Virus record (IMG/VR): IMGVR_UViG_3300021376_003521
Span: 1-34,805 of that record
DNA: 34,805 bases
Source: a virus
Strand: one strand, 5' to 3'
The notes beneath the pieces are model-generated. The model ran no database searches. It saw only the letters and a program-made list of their open reading frames with translations, and was not told the origin of the DNA. Positions within the stretch are counted from its first letter, which is position 1; each line of letters begins with the position of its first letter. The translations under genes and the position numbers were made by a program. Positions 1-8,353 of this stretch are shown here, in pieces.

Positions 1-1
1 A

Positions 2-346
2 GGAAATTATTCAGATCACCTTTTGCTAGGTGAAATTTACGAATCCTATACAAAGTATTTTGATTCTTTTGCGGAAAAAGGAATTGTAATATATGGAGAA
101 GAAGTAGTAAATTTAGAAATCATTTTAAAAATGCAAATGATGTGTTATCAAAATCAAAATGTAACAACAGATGCAATTAAAACATCTTTATCTATTGAAG
201 AATATATCGTTTCCGAATTAGATGAACTATATGAAGAATTAAAGCAATCTGATAATCTAACATTAGGATTAGACGATTTGATAATGTCCACATCAAGCGA
301 AGTAGAGGACAATATTTATTTATTGACTCAACGCTCTAAGGGGTAA
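2..346 (+). CDS. Hypothetical protein, 5' end cut by window edge
   Basis: The frame is open to the left edge; a TTG at 23 could be read as a start but has no convincing ribosome site, so the gene most likely begins outside the window. The visible 114 residues look mainly helical and acidic (for example DELDEELYEELKQ-like stretches near the C-terminus), with no catalytic motif or membrane segment that I recognise. The stop lies one base before the next small gene, so it is probably the upstream member of the same transcription unit as the nuclease and methyltransferase genes that follow. No function is proposed. Confidence 0.7.
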   Translation, partial: GNYSDHLLLGEIYESYTKYFDSFAEKGIVIYGEEVVNLEIILKMQMMCYQNQNVTTDAIKTSLSIEEYIVSELDELYEELKQSDNLTLGLDDLIMSTSSEVEDNIYLLTQRSKG

Positions 347-347
347 T

Positions 348-419
348 ATGGATCAAGATGATGACTTATTCTCTGTAATATTTTTTTTAACAATAATCCT
401 TTATGTAATTGTAAATTGA
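348..419 (+). CDS. Tiny single-pass membrane peptide (23 aa)
   Basis: A 23-codon frame starts ATG one base after the previous stop and ends in TGA that overlaps the next ATG (TGATG at 417-421), an arrangement typical of translational coupling. The peptide is MDQDDD followed by a run of hydrophobic residues (LFSVIFFLTIILYVIVN), so it has an acidic head and a single membrane span with almost no tail. The run it fills would otherwise be a 72-base gap in a region with no other gaps. It could be a genuine micro-protein or merely a coupling device for the nuclease gene. No homologue is recognised. Confidence 0.45.
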   Translation: MDQDDDLFSVIFFLTIILYVIVN

Positions 420-1477
420 TGCAAAATAAAAACTTTAATAAATATTTAAAACTTCTAACTGACAAAACATACGAAAACATTAATGAATCTCAAACAATTG
501 ATTGGCTAATTGCACCAATGTTAAGAGATTTATTTGAATGGGATCGTGAAGACCCAGAAGAAGTAAAAGCACAATGGCGAAAGCTTACAGATGGTGAAAG
601 AGAAAACCCTGTAGACTTTGCTTTATTTGTACCTAATCAAACTAAACCAATTGCTTTAGTAGAAGCTAAAAGATTAAATGAAAAGCTAGTAGGTAAACCA
701 GTTAGTCAGGCAATCTCGTATTGTATCTCTGCTAATGTGCGTTGGGCTATTTTGACAAACGGATTAGAATGGAAGGTCTATGACGCGTTAGACCTATCAA
801 AAGATGAATTAACAGATAGATTATTATTTCAAGTTAACATTTTAGATTTTATTGAAAATAGATCTGAAATGAATAACGTAGATTTAATTTCAAAAACAAA
901 AATAGAATCATTAGAACAAATCATTCAAAATCAAAAGATCAAAGCAACTGTAGAATCATTCTTTGATTTAGATTTACATTTAAACTTATTCAGCGAGTTC
1001 ATTAGTAATCAAACTAAATATAAAGTAGATTCTGTAAAAGAAATATTAAAAGATTATTGCGTCGAATTAAAAAAGAAACAAGCTGCACCAGTTAAAATAT
1101 TGAATTGGCAAAGAGTAACTCAAGAATTAGATCCAAATACTAAATTAACTTCTTTAAGAGTAAAAACAAAAGATGATGATTATGTATTTGATTTTAAGAA
1201 TTGGACACAAGCACTAGAGAATACTGTATCTTTCTTGTTCGACAGATATGATAAACTTCAAATGCTTTATTCAAATGAAAATCTTAAACAATATATTTCT
1301 ACAAACAAACAAACATTACAAAAAGACTATGTACTAGATTCATCTATTAAACAAATTAAAGGTGGATTTTTAAGTACACATTCAGCAACACAAACAAAAC
1401 TAAAGTTAATTATTGCATTGAAAGATTATTTAAATAGCGCTAATGAAACTGTAGATTGCTTTTATTTAGAAAGTTAA
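419..1477 (+). CDS. PD-(D/E)XK nuclease, Type I restriction HsdR N-terminal-like
   Basis: A 352-residue protein whose first 110 residues match the pattern of the HsdR N-terminal nuclease domain: a helix with IDWLIAPMLRDLF, then NPVDFALF (D66), then IALVEAKR (E82, K84), forming a PD-(D/E)XK active site that would cut DNA with a metal ion. The remaining 240 residues are not recognised and contain no helicase motifs. ATG at 419 is chosen over TTG at 416 because it overlaps the upstream TGA. The next gene starts 3 bases downstream and encodes a DNA methyltransferase, so the pair probably forms a restriction-modification unit. Nuclease fold: fairly sure. Role in restriction: inferred from the neighbour. 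Confidence 0.75.
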   Translation: MQNKNFNKYLKLLTDKTYENINESQTIDWLIAPMLRDLFEWDREDPEEVKAQWRKLTDGERENPVDFALFVPNQTKPIALVEAKRLNEKLVGKPVSQAISYCISANVRWAILTNGLEWKVYDALDLSKDELTDRLLFQVNILDFIENRSEMNNVDLISKTKIESLEQIIQNQKIKATVESFFDLDLHLNLFSEFISNQTKYKVDSVKEILKDYCVELKKKQAAPVKILNWQRVTQELDPNTKLTSLRVKTKDDDYVFDFKNWTQALENTVSFLFDRYDKLQMLYSNENLKQYISTNKQTLQKDYVLDSSIKQIKGGFLSTHSATQTKLKLIIALKDYLNSANETVDCFYLES

Positions 1478-1480
1478 TAA

Positions 1481-3967
1481 ATGAATATAGATGAGTTTGC
1501 ACAAAGACTTGCAGAACAAACAAAAGTATTAAAACAAAATCTAATTAAAGATTTAAATGAATCTGAAACTTTAAGTGAGCTTAGAGATAGTATTCAAAAG
1601 AATTTAATTGCAGATATTAATGACGAATCGTTTTCTGATTTATTTGCGCAAACCATTTCTTATTCAATGTTTGCTGCAAAACAGATTTATAACGAATCAA
1701 ATAAAGATTCAGATAAATTTACATTTGAGGATATTATTTTTTATATGCCTCAATCTAATCCATTCTTAAAACAATTCTTTTATATTTTAGAAGAGAATAG
1801 TAAAATCTTAAATCAAAATATTTTTGATTCAATTAATCAGATATTTAATTTAGTTAAAGAAAATGATTTATCAATTACAGAACATCAACGTGGTGATTTG
1901 CTAATTCATTTTTATGAAGATTTTTTACAATACTATTCACCTGAAACAAGAAAGAATCTTGGAGTATGGTACACTCCAGAACCAATCGTAGATTACATGA
2001 TTGATATGTCACAATTGTTTTTAAAAGATAAATTAAATATTAATGGTGGTTTTTTAAACAATGAATATTGTGACGAAAAATATAGTAAAGTTCAAGTATT
2101 AGATCCTGCAACTGGTACTGGTAATTTTCTAGTAAGAATTGCAACAAGAATTTGCGATTCAATTGAAAATAGTAAAAAACGTTTTGAATATATTAGAGAT
2201 CATTTAATTAATAAACTAAATGGCTTTGAATTATTAATGACGTCTTATACTATTGCTAATTTTAAATTAGATCAGTTATTTAGACACTATGGTTACAAAG
2301 TAAAAACTAGTAATGGTCGCCAAAGAACAAACATATACTTAACTAATACCTTAGATAAAGTTTCAGTAAATGAAATTTTACTTGAAAAAGATAACTTTGT
2401 AGGTTTACTTGCAAGAGAAACTGAAGGAGCTAATCAAGTAAAAGAAAATAAACCAGTATTTGTTGTAATTGGTAACCCACCATACAACCGTAATAGTAAA
2501 AACAACTCTAAATTTATTACTGATTTAATGCAAACGTATAAAGCAGATTTCAATACCGCTGGTGGTTTAAATGACGATTATATTAAATTCTTTAGATACG
2601 CTCATGATTTAATTAGTAGGCAAGAAACAGGTTTAATTTCATTTATTACTAGTAATAGCTTTATCAAATCTCAGGCTTGTCAACAAATGAGAGTTTCGCT
2701 TCTGAAAGATTTTGATGAAATTTATATTTTAAATTTAAACGGTGATAAAACAAAAGAAGATAAAAACGTTTTTGATATCAAAACGAATGTATGTATCACT
2801 TTTTTAATCAAAACAGGATTAAAAGAAAAGTATGATTTTGGAGAAGTATTCTATGCAGATTTAATTGGTAGTAAGTGGTTCAAATTTCAATGTTTACAAA
2901 ATAAAGATATTCATTTTCAAAAGCTAACACTTGAAGCACCTAATTATTTCTTTATTCCTTTAGATAATGAATTATTAAAAATTTATAATGAAGGATTTTC
3001 GCTAGGAGATATATTTAAAGTTAAAGGTGCTGGAGTACTAACAGCAACTGATGAATTATTAGTAAATACTAAACTCGATAAATTAAAATCAAATATCAAG
3101 CTTCATTTAGAATCACAGAATAGTCCATTTAAAGGAGTCTCTCTAAACAAAAAAGAAAAAGACGCAAATGGTACCTACAAGACTTTTGCTTATAGACCAT
3201 TTGATAATCGTTATTATTATGATTCAAAGATGACAGAAGGAAAAAGATTAGAGCTTGTAAAGCATGAATCAATTCAAGATAATTTCTATTTTAATTTCAC
3301 TGCATCAGTAAGAGATAGTAGTGATTTTAAACATGTTGTACTTACAAAAGGTACTCCAGAGTTTGCTTTTTTTACAGGAAAAGCAAACACGCATTCTGCA
3401 CCACTATATATCTATAACGAACAAAATAAAGTAGAATCTAATATAAAAGAATCATTTATAAAAGAAATAAATGATTGTCTAGGCGATACAGAAATAGAAG
3501 CAAAACATATTATGGACTATATATATGGTTATTTAAATATGCCTAGTTATGTAGAGAAGTTCAATGGTTTACTTAAACAGAATTATCCAAGAGTACCATA
3601 TCCAAAAGACTATGATGAGTTTTATAGAATAGCTAATATTGGCGCGCAACTAAGACAACATCATTTGTTCTCTTTCGAAATAGACTCTTTTGAAATAGAA
3701 ACGACTGTGTTTGCAAATGTAAAGTTTCCATGCAAAATAAATGTCAATAATAAGCTAGAAATTAATGTCATTAATGACATTAATTTTCAATTAAAAAATG
3801 ACATTTGGGAATTCAAGATTGGTGCCTGTCAGATTTTAAAGAACTGGATTAAAGCTAGAGTAAATGAAGAAATTACATTTGAAGAGTTTTTGCATTTTCT
3901 AAAAATGATTAATGCAATCGAAGAAACTATTAAACTTAGAAATAAGCTTAATGAAACAAAGGATTAA
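1481..3967 (+). CDS. Type ISP-like adenine DNA methyltransferase with target-recognition region
   Basis: An 828-residue N6-adenine methyltransferase. The N-terminal ~160 residues resemble the coupler of Type ISP enzymes, ending in GVWYTPEPIVDYMI. The S-adenosylmethionine motif VLDPATGTGNFLVR lies near residue 206 and the catalytic NPPY motif near 333. The C-terminal part has the YRPFDNRYYYD and YIYGYLNMPSYVEKF signatures of the ISP target-recognition domain. Classical single-chain ISP enzymes also carry an N-terminal nuclease and a RecA-like translocase; here the nuclease is a separate upstream gene and no translocase is seen, which recalls a split Type IIG layout. A symmetric repeat element lies inside its last 230 bases. 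Methyltransferase: sure. Recognition sequence: unknown. Confidence 0.88.
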   Translation: MNIDEFAQRLAEQTKVLKQNLIKDLNESETLSELRDSIQKNLIADINDESFSDLFAQTISYSMFAAKQIYNESNKDSDKFTFEDIIFYMPQSNPFLKQFFYILEENSKILNQNIFDSINQIFNLVKENDLSITEHQRGDLLIHFYEDFLQYYSPETRKNLGVWYTPEPIVDYMIDMSQLFLKDKLNINGGFLNNEYCDEKYSKVQVLDPATGTGNFLVRIATRICDSIENSKKRFEYIRDHLINKLNGFELLMTSYTIANFKLDQLFRHYGYKVKTSNGRQRTNIYLTNTLDKVSVNEILLEKDNFVGLLARETEGANQVKENKPVFVVIGNPPYNRNSKNNSKFITDLMQTYKADFNTAGGLNDDYIKFFRYAHDLISRQETGLISFITSNSFIKSQACQQMRVSLLKDFDEIYILNLNGDKTKEDKNVFDIKTNVCITFLIKTGLKEKYDFGEVFYADLIGSKWFKFQCLQNKDIHFQKLTLEAPNYFFIPLDNELLKIYNEGFSLGDIFKVKGAGVLTATDELLVNTKLDKLKSNIKLHLESQNSPFKGVSLNKKEKDANGTYKTFAYRPFDNRYYYDSKMTEGKRLELVKHESIQDNFYFNFTASVRDSSDFKHVVLTKGTPEFAFFTGKANTHSAPLYIYNEQNKVESNIKESFIKEINDCLGDTEIEAKHIMDYIYGYLNMPSYVEKFNGLLKQNYPRVPYPKDYDEFYRIANIGAQLRQHHLFSFEIDSFEIETTVFANVKFPCKINVNNKLEINVINDINFQLKNDIWEFKIGACQILKNWIKARVNEEITFEEFLHFLKMINAIEETIKLRNKLNETKD
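3742..3803. repeat. Symmetric TGTCA/TGACA element, copy A (inside methyltransferase 3' end)
   Basis: Half-sites TGTCA at 3742 and 3766 and TGACA at 3775 and 3799 give the layout TGTCA-N19-TGTCA-N4-TGACA-N19-TGACA, symmetric about 3772/3773. The central site sits in a perfect 28-base palindrome (3759-3786). The same half-sites with the same N19 and N4 spacings occur at 24565-24650. It lies 167 bases upstream of recA. A protein-binding operator or origin element is inferred; an RNA hairpin is the alternative. Confidence 0.65.
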
Positions 3968-3969
3968 AA

Positions 3970-4590
3970 ATGGCAATTAAAAAACTAACTGGTATTCCAG
4001 AAATTGATGCAATTGCATCAGCCTTTACTAAGAAATATGGTAAAGAAGAAATTCTATCTATGGGCCCTAAGTACGAGAAAGTAGAGCCTATTTCTACTGG
4101 CTCTGTATCTTTAGATGCTGTACTTGGTATTGGTGGCGTACCAGATGATAGAGTAATTGAAATATTCGGTCCACCTTCTGCTGGTAAAACATCCTTATGT
4201 TTGCAGATTGTACGTAATTATGTTCAAGCAAAAGGATATACAAAGCCACCAGTATGGATCGACTTAGAAAGAACTACAGGTTTAGATCTTGTAGAATCTA
4301 TGGGTTTAGATCCAGATAAAATGATTTTTGTTTATCCAGATACGGCAGAGGAAGCATTACAACTAGCACAAGACTTAGGCAAGACTGGTAAAGTTGGTGT
4401 TGTAGTATTTGATAGTATTGATGCCGCACAATCAGAAAAAGAAACCAAACGTAATATGAACGAGGTTGGCGTTGCTGATTTGCCAAGACTACTGTCTAAA
4501 GCCTTACGTTCTATTAGTAAAATCAGTGTAGATAATAAAGTCTGTTATTTGTTTATTAATCAAGTGCGTACTAATATTGGCGTCATGTAT
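3970..4590 (+). CDS. recA: RecA recombinase, exon 1
   Basis: The first 207 codons of a RecA-family ATPase that pairs single-stranded DNA with homologous duplex during recombination and replication restart. Visible are the Walker A motif GPPSAGKT (residues 67-74), the VVVFDSIDAA Walker B region and INQVRTNIGVMY entering the L2 DNA-binding loop. Reading on past 4590 meets a stop after Gly-Asn, while the family sequence resumes in frame at 5528, so a group I intron is inferred. The joined protein would be about 358 residues, a usual RecA length. ATG at 3970 follows AAAGGATTAAAA. It is probably co-transcribed with the methyltransferase gene 2 bases upstream. The exact junction may shift by a few bases. 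Confidence 0.9.
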
Positions 4591-5527
4591 GGAAATTAAC
4601 TTGAAGTTACAACGATTTTATGTAAAATATTTTTAGATCAAATACAAGGATTTAAAAATGGCATTAACTATAAATGGAATGACTTTTAACAAGATGACAA
4701 TGGAACAAGTTGATTTTGTTAAAGAAAACTTTTCAACAATGAAAATGAAAGATATTTGTGAACAAGCAGGCATTTGTGATGAAACGTTTTATCGTTTATT
4801 AAAAGCTTTAAAATTAAAACGCGAGCGAATGTGGTATCACAAAATACCAAAGACAGAAGAAGCTTTAAATATTTTAAAAGATCCTTACATAAGTCATGTA
4901 AAGGCTGCAGAAATATTTGGAGTTAGTGAATCTGCCGTAGGTCACCTTAGAAAATCTTTAAATGTTTCTGTAAGAAGAAATTTCTCAATGAACTTAATAG
5001 AAGAAAAAGTATCTAAAATATTAGATGAATTAGACTATGCTTATATTTATGAAAAAAGAATAGCTCAATGGTCTATTGATTTTTATTTAGGTCAAAAAAT
5101 ATGTATAGATGTTCATGGAGTTTGGTCTCATTCTTTTGAAAAACAAAAGGAAAGAGATTCAAGGAAAGAAATTTTTCTCAAAGAAAACGGATACAAATAT
5201 TTAGTAATTCATGAATCAGAATTAAGTAATGCTAAACAAAAAATCGAACAATTTCTAATCGGTTTCCCTCAATAGTGATATTGAGTAAAAAACCTTGTGA
5301 ACCATGTCCATGGGTGTTATGTAAAAACATAGCTAACGGTGAAACCCTTCAATAATTGGGCAATACCGTGCCAAGACTCTTTAGAGTAAGGTGTAGAGAC
5401 TATCGAAAACCTATGAATAATAGAAGTGAGTAGAGTAGAGATTGAGATAGACACAATCTCCAAGCGCAAGGCTCTCAGTAAAATGAGATGAAGATATAGT
5501 CCTTTCCATAGAAATGATAAATTTATG
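4591..5527 (+). ncRNA. Group I intron in recA, with internal endonuclease gene
   Basis: The conserved core lies after the endonuclease gene, at about 5276-5527. It includes a P4-like segment (AATTGGGCAATACCGTGCC, about 5352-5374), an R-like segment GTGTAGAGACTATC and the S element AAGATATAGTCC, where GACTAT and ATAGTC can form P7. A stem around GAGATT...AATCTC could be P7.1/P8. The element AAGATATAGTCC is the form seen in T4-type introns. The proposed intron begins after a T (4590) and ends in G (5527), as group I introns require, and joining restores RecA as MY|GKKPETTSGG. P1 is not clearly resolved (a weak pairing with GTTACA near 4606), so the 5' splice site is the least certain part. Confidence 0.85.
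4658..5275 (+). CDS. Intron-encoded homing endonuclease, EDxHD (Vsr-like) type
   Basis: A 205-residue protein in the 5' part of the recA intron. The N-terminal ~105 residues hold two short helix-turn-helix-like repeats (MKDICEQAGICDETFYRLLK and HVKAAEIFGVSESAVGHLRK) that would read DNA. The C-terminal ~90 residues match the EDxHD nuclease fold related to Vsr: E132, D141, DVH (151-153) and ERD (D167), then LKENGYKYLVIHE. I-Bth0305I, from a Bacillus phage recA intron, is the founding EDxHD homing enzyme, so family and host gene both agree. It would nick or cut intron-less recA and drive spread of the intron. It has its own ribosome site (CAAGGATTTAAAAATG). Activity is inferred; the key residues appear intact. 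Confidence 0.85.
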   Translation: MALTINGMTFNKMTMEQVDFVKENFSTMKMKDICEQAGICDETFYRLLKALKLKRERMWYHKIPKTEEALNILKDPYISHVKAAEIFGVSESAVGHLRKSLNVSVRRNFSMNLIEEKVSKILDELDYAYIYEKRIAQWSIDFYLGQKICIDVHGVWSHSFEKQKERDSRKEIFLKENGYKYLVIHESELSNAKQKIEQFLIGFPQ

Positions 5528-5983
5528 GGTAAAAAGCCAGAAACAACAAGCGGTGGTAATGCAATTCCATTCTATGCTTCTGTACGCTTAAGGGTTTCAT
5601 CAAAGCCATCACAAGATCAAGAAAATGCTTTGACAATGCGTGTTAAAGTAGTAAAGAATAAATGCGCACCAGCATTAAGTAAAGAGGCTAGCTTTGATTT
5701 TGTACCAGGTATTGGTACTGATAAATTTCTTGACGCAGTTAACTATTGTAAGGATAATGGGCTCGTTAGATTTGCAGGCTCTAGTGTTAAGTATACAAAT
5801 CCAAACACTGGAGAAGAAACAAGTCTTTGTAATGGCGGGAGAATGGGTATGAGAGATTATCTTGTATCTAATCCCGAATTCTTTGAAAAGCTAAAGGATC
5901 AAATATTAAATGCTAACAAAAGAAGAGAAACAGGCGATATATCAAGCACTGAATCTGAACCAACCAGCGACAGTGAAGAGTAA
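5528..5983 (+). CDS. recA: RecA recombinase, exon 2
   Basis: The C-terminal 151 residues of RecA, continuing the L2 loop as GKKPETTSGG and then NAIPFYASVRLRV, a core RecA strand. The end is an acidic, Ser/Thr-rich tail (SSTESEPTSDSEE), as in bacterial RecA. Read alone, the frame opens with an ATG at 5525 whose G is the last intron base, so this is not thought to be an independent start. After splicing the junction has one residue more (YGKKPETT) than the bacterial FGNPETT; an alternative junction giving MCKKPETT would keep the length but lose the conserved Gly. The next gene starts 74 bases before the recA stop, in another frame. Confidence 0.88.
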   Translation, partial: GKKPETTSGGNAIPFYASVRLRVSSKPSQDQENALTMRVKVVKNKCAPALSKEASFDFVPGIGTDKFLDAVNYCKDNGLVRFAGSSVKYTNPNTGEETSLCNGGRMGMRDYLVSNPEFFEKLKDQILNANKRRETGDISSTESEPTSDSEE

Positions 5984-6350
5984 TCCGTATACTGATGGTG
6001 CTAGATTATATTATCAAAAGATATCTGATATCCTACCTTATATGATTAGTGCTGCAATATACGAACCATTATTAGCTGATTATTTAATGCATATGCTTCA
6101 AAGACATTATTTGGAGCTAAATGCATTTATAGATGCCAATTATGGAAGATGTAAAAACTGCAATAAAGTTTATTATGAGCATTCTTTATGCTCTAAATTT
6201 GAATACAAAGAAAAATGTGTGCAAGAAATAAAGGATGACTTTCCTATATTTTGCGTCCCAGAAATGCCATTGTCATCTCCTAAAAGCTTAGACGATATTC
6301 AAACATGGCGTAATTATTTAGATCAATTAGAATACTTATTAAAGGATTAA
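5910..6350 (+). CDS. Hypothetical protein with a Cys cluster
   Basis: A 146-residue protein that begins inside the recA tail. ATG at 5910 (MLTKEEKQAIYQALNL) gives a plausible helical N-terminus; a shorter start at 6041 cannot be excluded. A cluster at about 81-95 (CKNCNKVYYEHSLC) could bind zinc, with further Cys residues later (KCVQ, FCVP). The stop lies one base before the dnaE piece 1 start, so it is in the recA-dnaE operon and may be a replication accessory protein. No family is recognised. Confidence 0.65.
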   Translation: MLTKEEKQAIYQALNLNQPATVKSNPYTDGARLYYQKISDILPYMISAAIYEPLLADYLMHMLQRHYLELNAFIDANYGRCKNCNKVYYEHSLCSKFEYKEKCVQEIKDDFPIFCVPEMPLSSPKSLDDIQTWRNYLDQLEYLLKD

Positions 6351-6351
6351 A

Positions 6352-7611
6352 ATGAGTTTTGTTCATTTACATGTACACACCGAATATTCATTATTGGATG
6401 GTATCAATAGAGTAGATACATTACCAAAACATGTTAAAGATATTAACCAAACAGCAATTGCTATGACTGATCATGGTAGTGTCAGTGGTTCGTACAAATT
6501 TTTTAAACATTGTAAAAGTAATGGCGTACAGCCAATTATTGGAATGGAAGCATATTATACTTGCGCTGACAGAACTGTAAGAGAAAAAGATGATTTAGAA
6601 GAAAATTATTATCATCTTGTTTTGCTTGCAATGAACAATAAAGGTCTACACAACTTATATAAATTATCTACATTCTCTTATACAGAAGGAATGTATCACA
6701 AACCTAGAGTTGATGATGATTTACTTGCTCAATATAGTGAAGGCATTATTGCTACTACTGCATGCTTGGGTGGTAGGGTTGGTCAACTCATATTGCGTGG
6801 TAGATCAAATGATGCAGCCAAACTTATTGATCATCATAGGGCTATCTTTAATAACAGACTACTTATCGAGCTACAGCTTCATCATAACGAGGAACAAAGA
6901 TTAGTTAACCAAGAACTAATTAAAATTGCCAACCGATATGATTATCCTATTATTTGTACTAACGATTGTCATTATACGCATGAGCATGATAAGCATCATC
7001 ATGAGGCGGCGTTATGCTTACAAACAAAAACAAAACTTTCAGATCCTAAAAGATTTACTTTTGGTGAAATCAAAGTACATGTCGCTGACCATGACTGGAT
7101 GTGGCAGGAAGCACAGCACCTAGGGTTACCATATGATGCTATCTCTAATACTGTAGAGGTTGCTAAAATGATTAATTCTGACGACTATTTTTCAGATAGA
7201 ATGAATCGCTATCCAAAGTTTAAAGAGCTTAACGGTATGCAAAGCTTTGAGTATTTAGAGGTTGAAGCTAAACAAGGCTTATGGGAAAGATTTCAAAGTA
7301 TGCCTCCTCAAGAATACAGAGATAGACTTGACCATGAACTTACTGCAATTAAACGCATGGGGTTCTCAGATTACATGCTAGTAGTTGCTCAATTTATGGA
7401 TGGTGCAAGAGAACGTGGAGTTTTACATGGTCCAGGTCGAGGTTCTGCTGCAGGCAGTCTTGTAGCCTGGGCACTTAAGATTACTGAAGTAGACCCAGTT
7501 AAATACAATTTGATATTTTCTAGATTTTTAAATGAGGGACGTGGTGCAACTCCCTTGATTTTTACACCAGAAATGAGTATAGAAGCTAGTAAGTTTATTA
7601 TGCCATTTTAA
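6352..7611 (+). CDS. dnaE: DNA polymerase III alpha subunit (DnaE), piece 1: PHP domain and start of palm
   Basis: A 419-residue N-terminal piece of a C-family replicative polymerase. The PHP domain opens with FVHLHVHTEYSLLDG (H5, H7) and continues with MTDHGSVSG and CTNDCHYTHEHD. The palm begins with DYMLVVAQFM and the nucleotide-binding GPGRGSAAGSLVAW near residues 360-372, then IFSRFLNEGRGATP. In a whole DnaE the next residues would be the catalytic D-x-D motif; instead the chain ends with an unrelated LIFTPEMSIEASKFIMPF and a stop. The D-x-D motif opens in the next piece at 8663. No intein or intron signature is visible at this end, so association with piece 2 would be non-covalent. ATG follows AAAGGATTAAA. 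Confidence 0.9.
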   Translation: MSFVHLHVHTEYSLLDGINRVDTLPKHVKDINQTAIAMTDHGSVSGSYKFFKHCKSNGVQPIIGMEAYYTCADRTVREKDDLEENYYHLVLLAMNNKGLHNLYKLSTFSYTEGMYHKPRVDDDLLAQYSEGIIATTACLGGRVGQLILRGRSNDAAKLIDHHRAIFNNRLLIELQLHHNEEQRLVNQELIKIANRYDYPIICTNDCHYTHEHDKHHHEAALCLQTKTKLSDPKRFTFGEIKVHVADHDWMWQEAQHLGLPYDAISNTVEVAKMINSDDYFSDRMNRYPKFKELNGMQSFEYLEVEAKQGLWERFQSMPPQEYRDRLDHELTAIKRMGFSDYMLVVAQFMDGARERGVLHGPGRGSAAGSLVAWALKITEVDPVKYNLIFSRFLNEGRGATPLIFTPEMSIEASKFIMPF

Positions 7612-7624
7612 AATAGGAGCAATC

Positions 7625-7987
7625 ATGCTAGAGCATAAACATATTATTATTCGTGCAGAGGTAGAAGAACCACCCTCTGATGTTGTTAAAACCGCGCAAT
7701 GGTTTAAAGACCTAGTGGAAGCAATTGATATGAAAATTCTTATGGGTCCCCACGTCGTTTACTTAGACAAAGAAGGAAACCGTGGACTTACTGGTGTTTG
7801 TGTAATCGAAACATCTCATATGGCAATGCATGTCTGGGATGAAACAAATCCAGGCTTAATTGAGCTAGATGTCTATTCGTGTAAAACCTTTAATCCAGAA
7901 ATTGTTTTACAAGCTTTACAGCAATTCAAACCAACAAAAGTAGAGCATATTTTACTTGATAGAAAAGATACTATCGAACTTCTATAA
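7625..7987 (+). CDS. speD: S-adenosylmethionine decarboxylase-like protein (SpeD family)
   Basis: A 120-residue protein matching the prokaryotic SpeD proenzyme in length and pattern. SpeD cleaves itself before a Ser to form a pyruvoyl cofactor and decarboxylates S-adenosylmethionine for spermidine synthesis. Here the self-processing site is IETSHMAMHVW (S64, H65) and the later Cys region is LDVYSC (C86). The bacterial site is usually LAESHISIHTW; Glu is displaced by one position. SD TAGGAG precedes ATG by 6 bases. It lies in the gap between dnaE pieces 1 and 2. Phage SpeD-like proteins are known, and some have changed substrate, so decarboxylation of S-adenosylmethionine is likely but not certain. 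Confidence 0.8.
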   Translation: MLEHKHIIIRAEVEEPPSDVVKTAQWFKDLVEAIDMKILMGPHVVYLDKEGNRGLTGVCVIETSHMAMHVWDETNPGLIELDVYSCKTFNPEIVLQALQQFKPTKVEHILLDRKDTIELL

Positions 7988-7991
7988 AAAT

Positions 7992-8342
7992 ATGGATGAT
8001 GAAAAATATACAGAATCGTATCTTAATTTAATTGATTCTATGCCTGAAAACAAATCCTCTAAAAAGGAAATGCCGTTTATAAAAATGATGCTAATATCAT
8101 TTACGCTTTCATTTATAGGAGATATGGTAAACTCATTTGACCATTATGCAGTTACACATGATTGGATAACTACTCAAATATTTTCAGGACTACTTGCATC
8201 TGCAATATGGACTACAAATGGTATTATACTTATGGGTATGGATACTACTAAAGAAAGAATAAAATTTAGTATATGTAATGCATTAGGCTACACCACAGGT
8301 AGTACTATAATGCTTATGTATATAAAACCCTTATTTGTTTAA
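7992..8342 (+). CDS. Small multi-pass membrane protein, unknown
   Basis: A 116-residue protein starting at ATG 7992, 4 bases after the speD stop; an upstream TTG in frame would overlap speD and is less likely. After a charged ~30-residue head there are two or three hydrophobic segments (FIKMMLISFTLSFIGDMV, then IFSGLLASAIWTTNGIILMG, then ALGYTTGSTIMLMYI). No known motif is seen. It is one of three genes that separate dnaE pieces 1 and 2. It may be an envelope or membrane-anchoring protein; a holin-like role has no support from neighbours. Confidence 0.7.
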   Translation: MDDEKYTESYLNLIDSMPENKSSKKEMPFIKMMLISFTLSFIGDMVNSFDHYAVTHDWITTQIFSGLLASAIWTTNGIILMGMDTTKERIKFSICNALGYTTGSTIMLMYIKPLFV

Positions 8343-8353
8343 AAGGAATTAAA

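Noticed and set aside
6710-7123. Two short + strand frames inside dnaE piece 1
   Set aside because: They overlap strongly conserved PHP-domain coding sequence and have hydrophobic or low-information translations.
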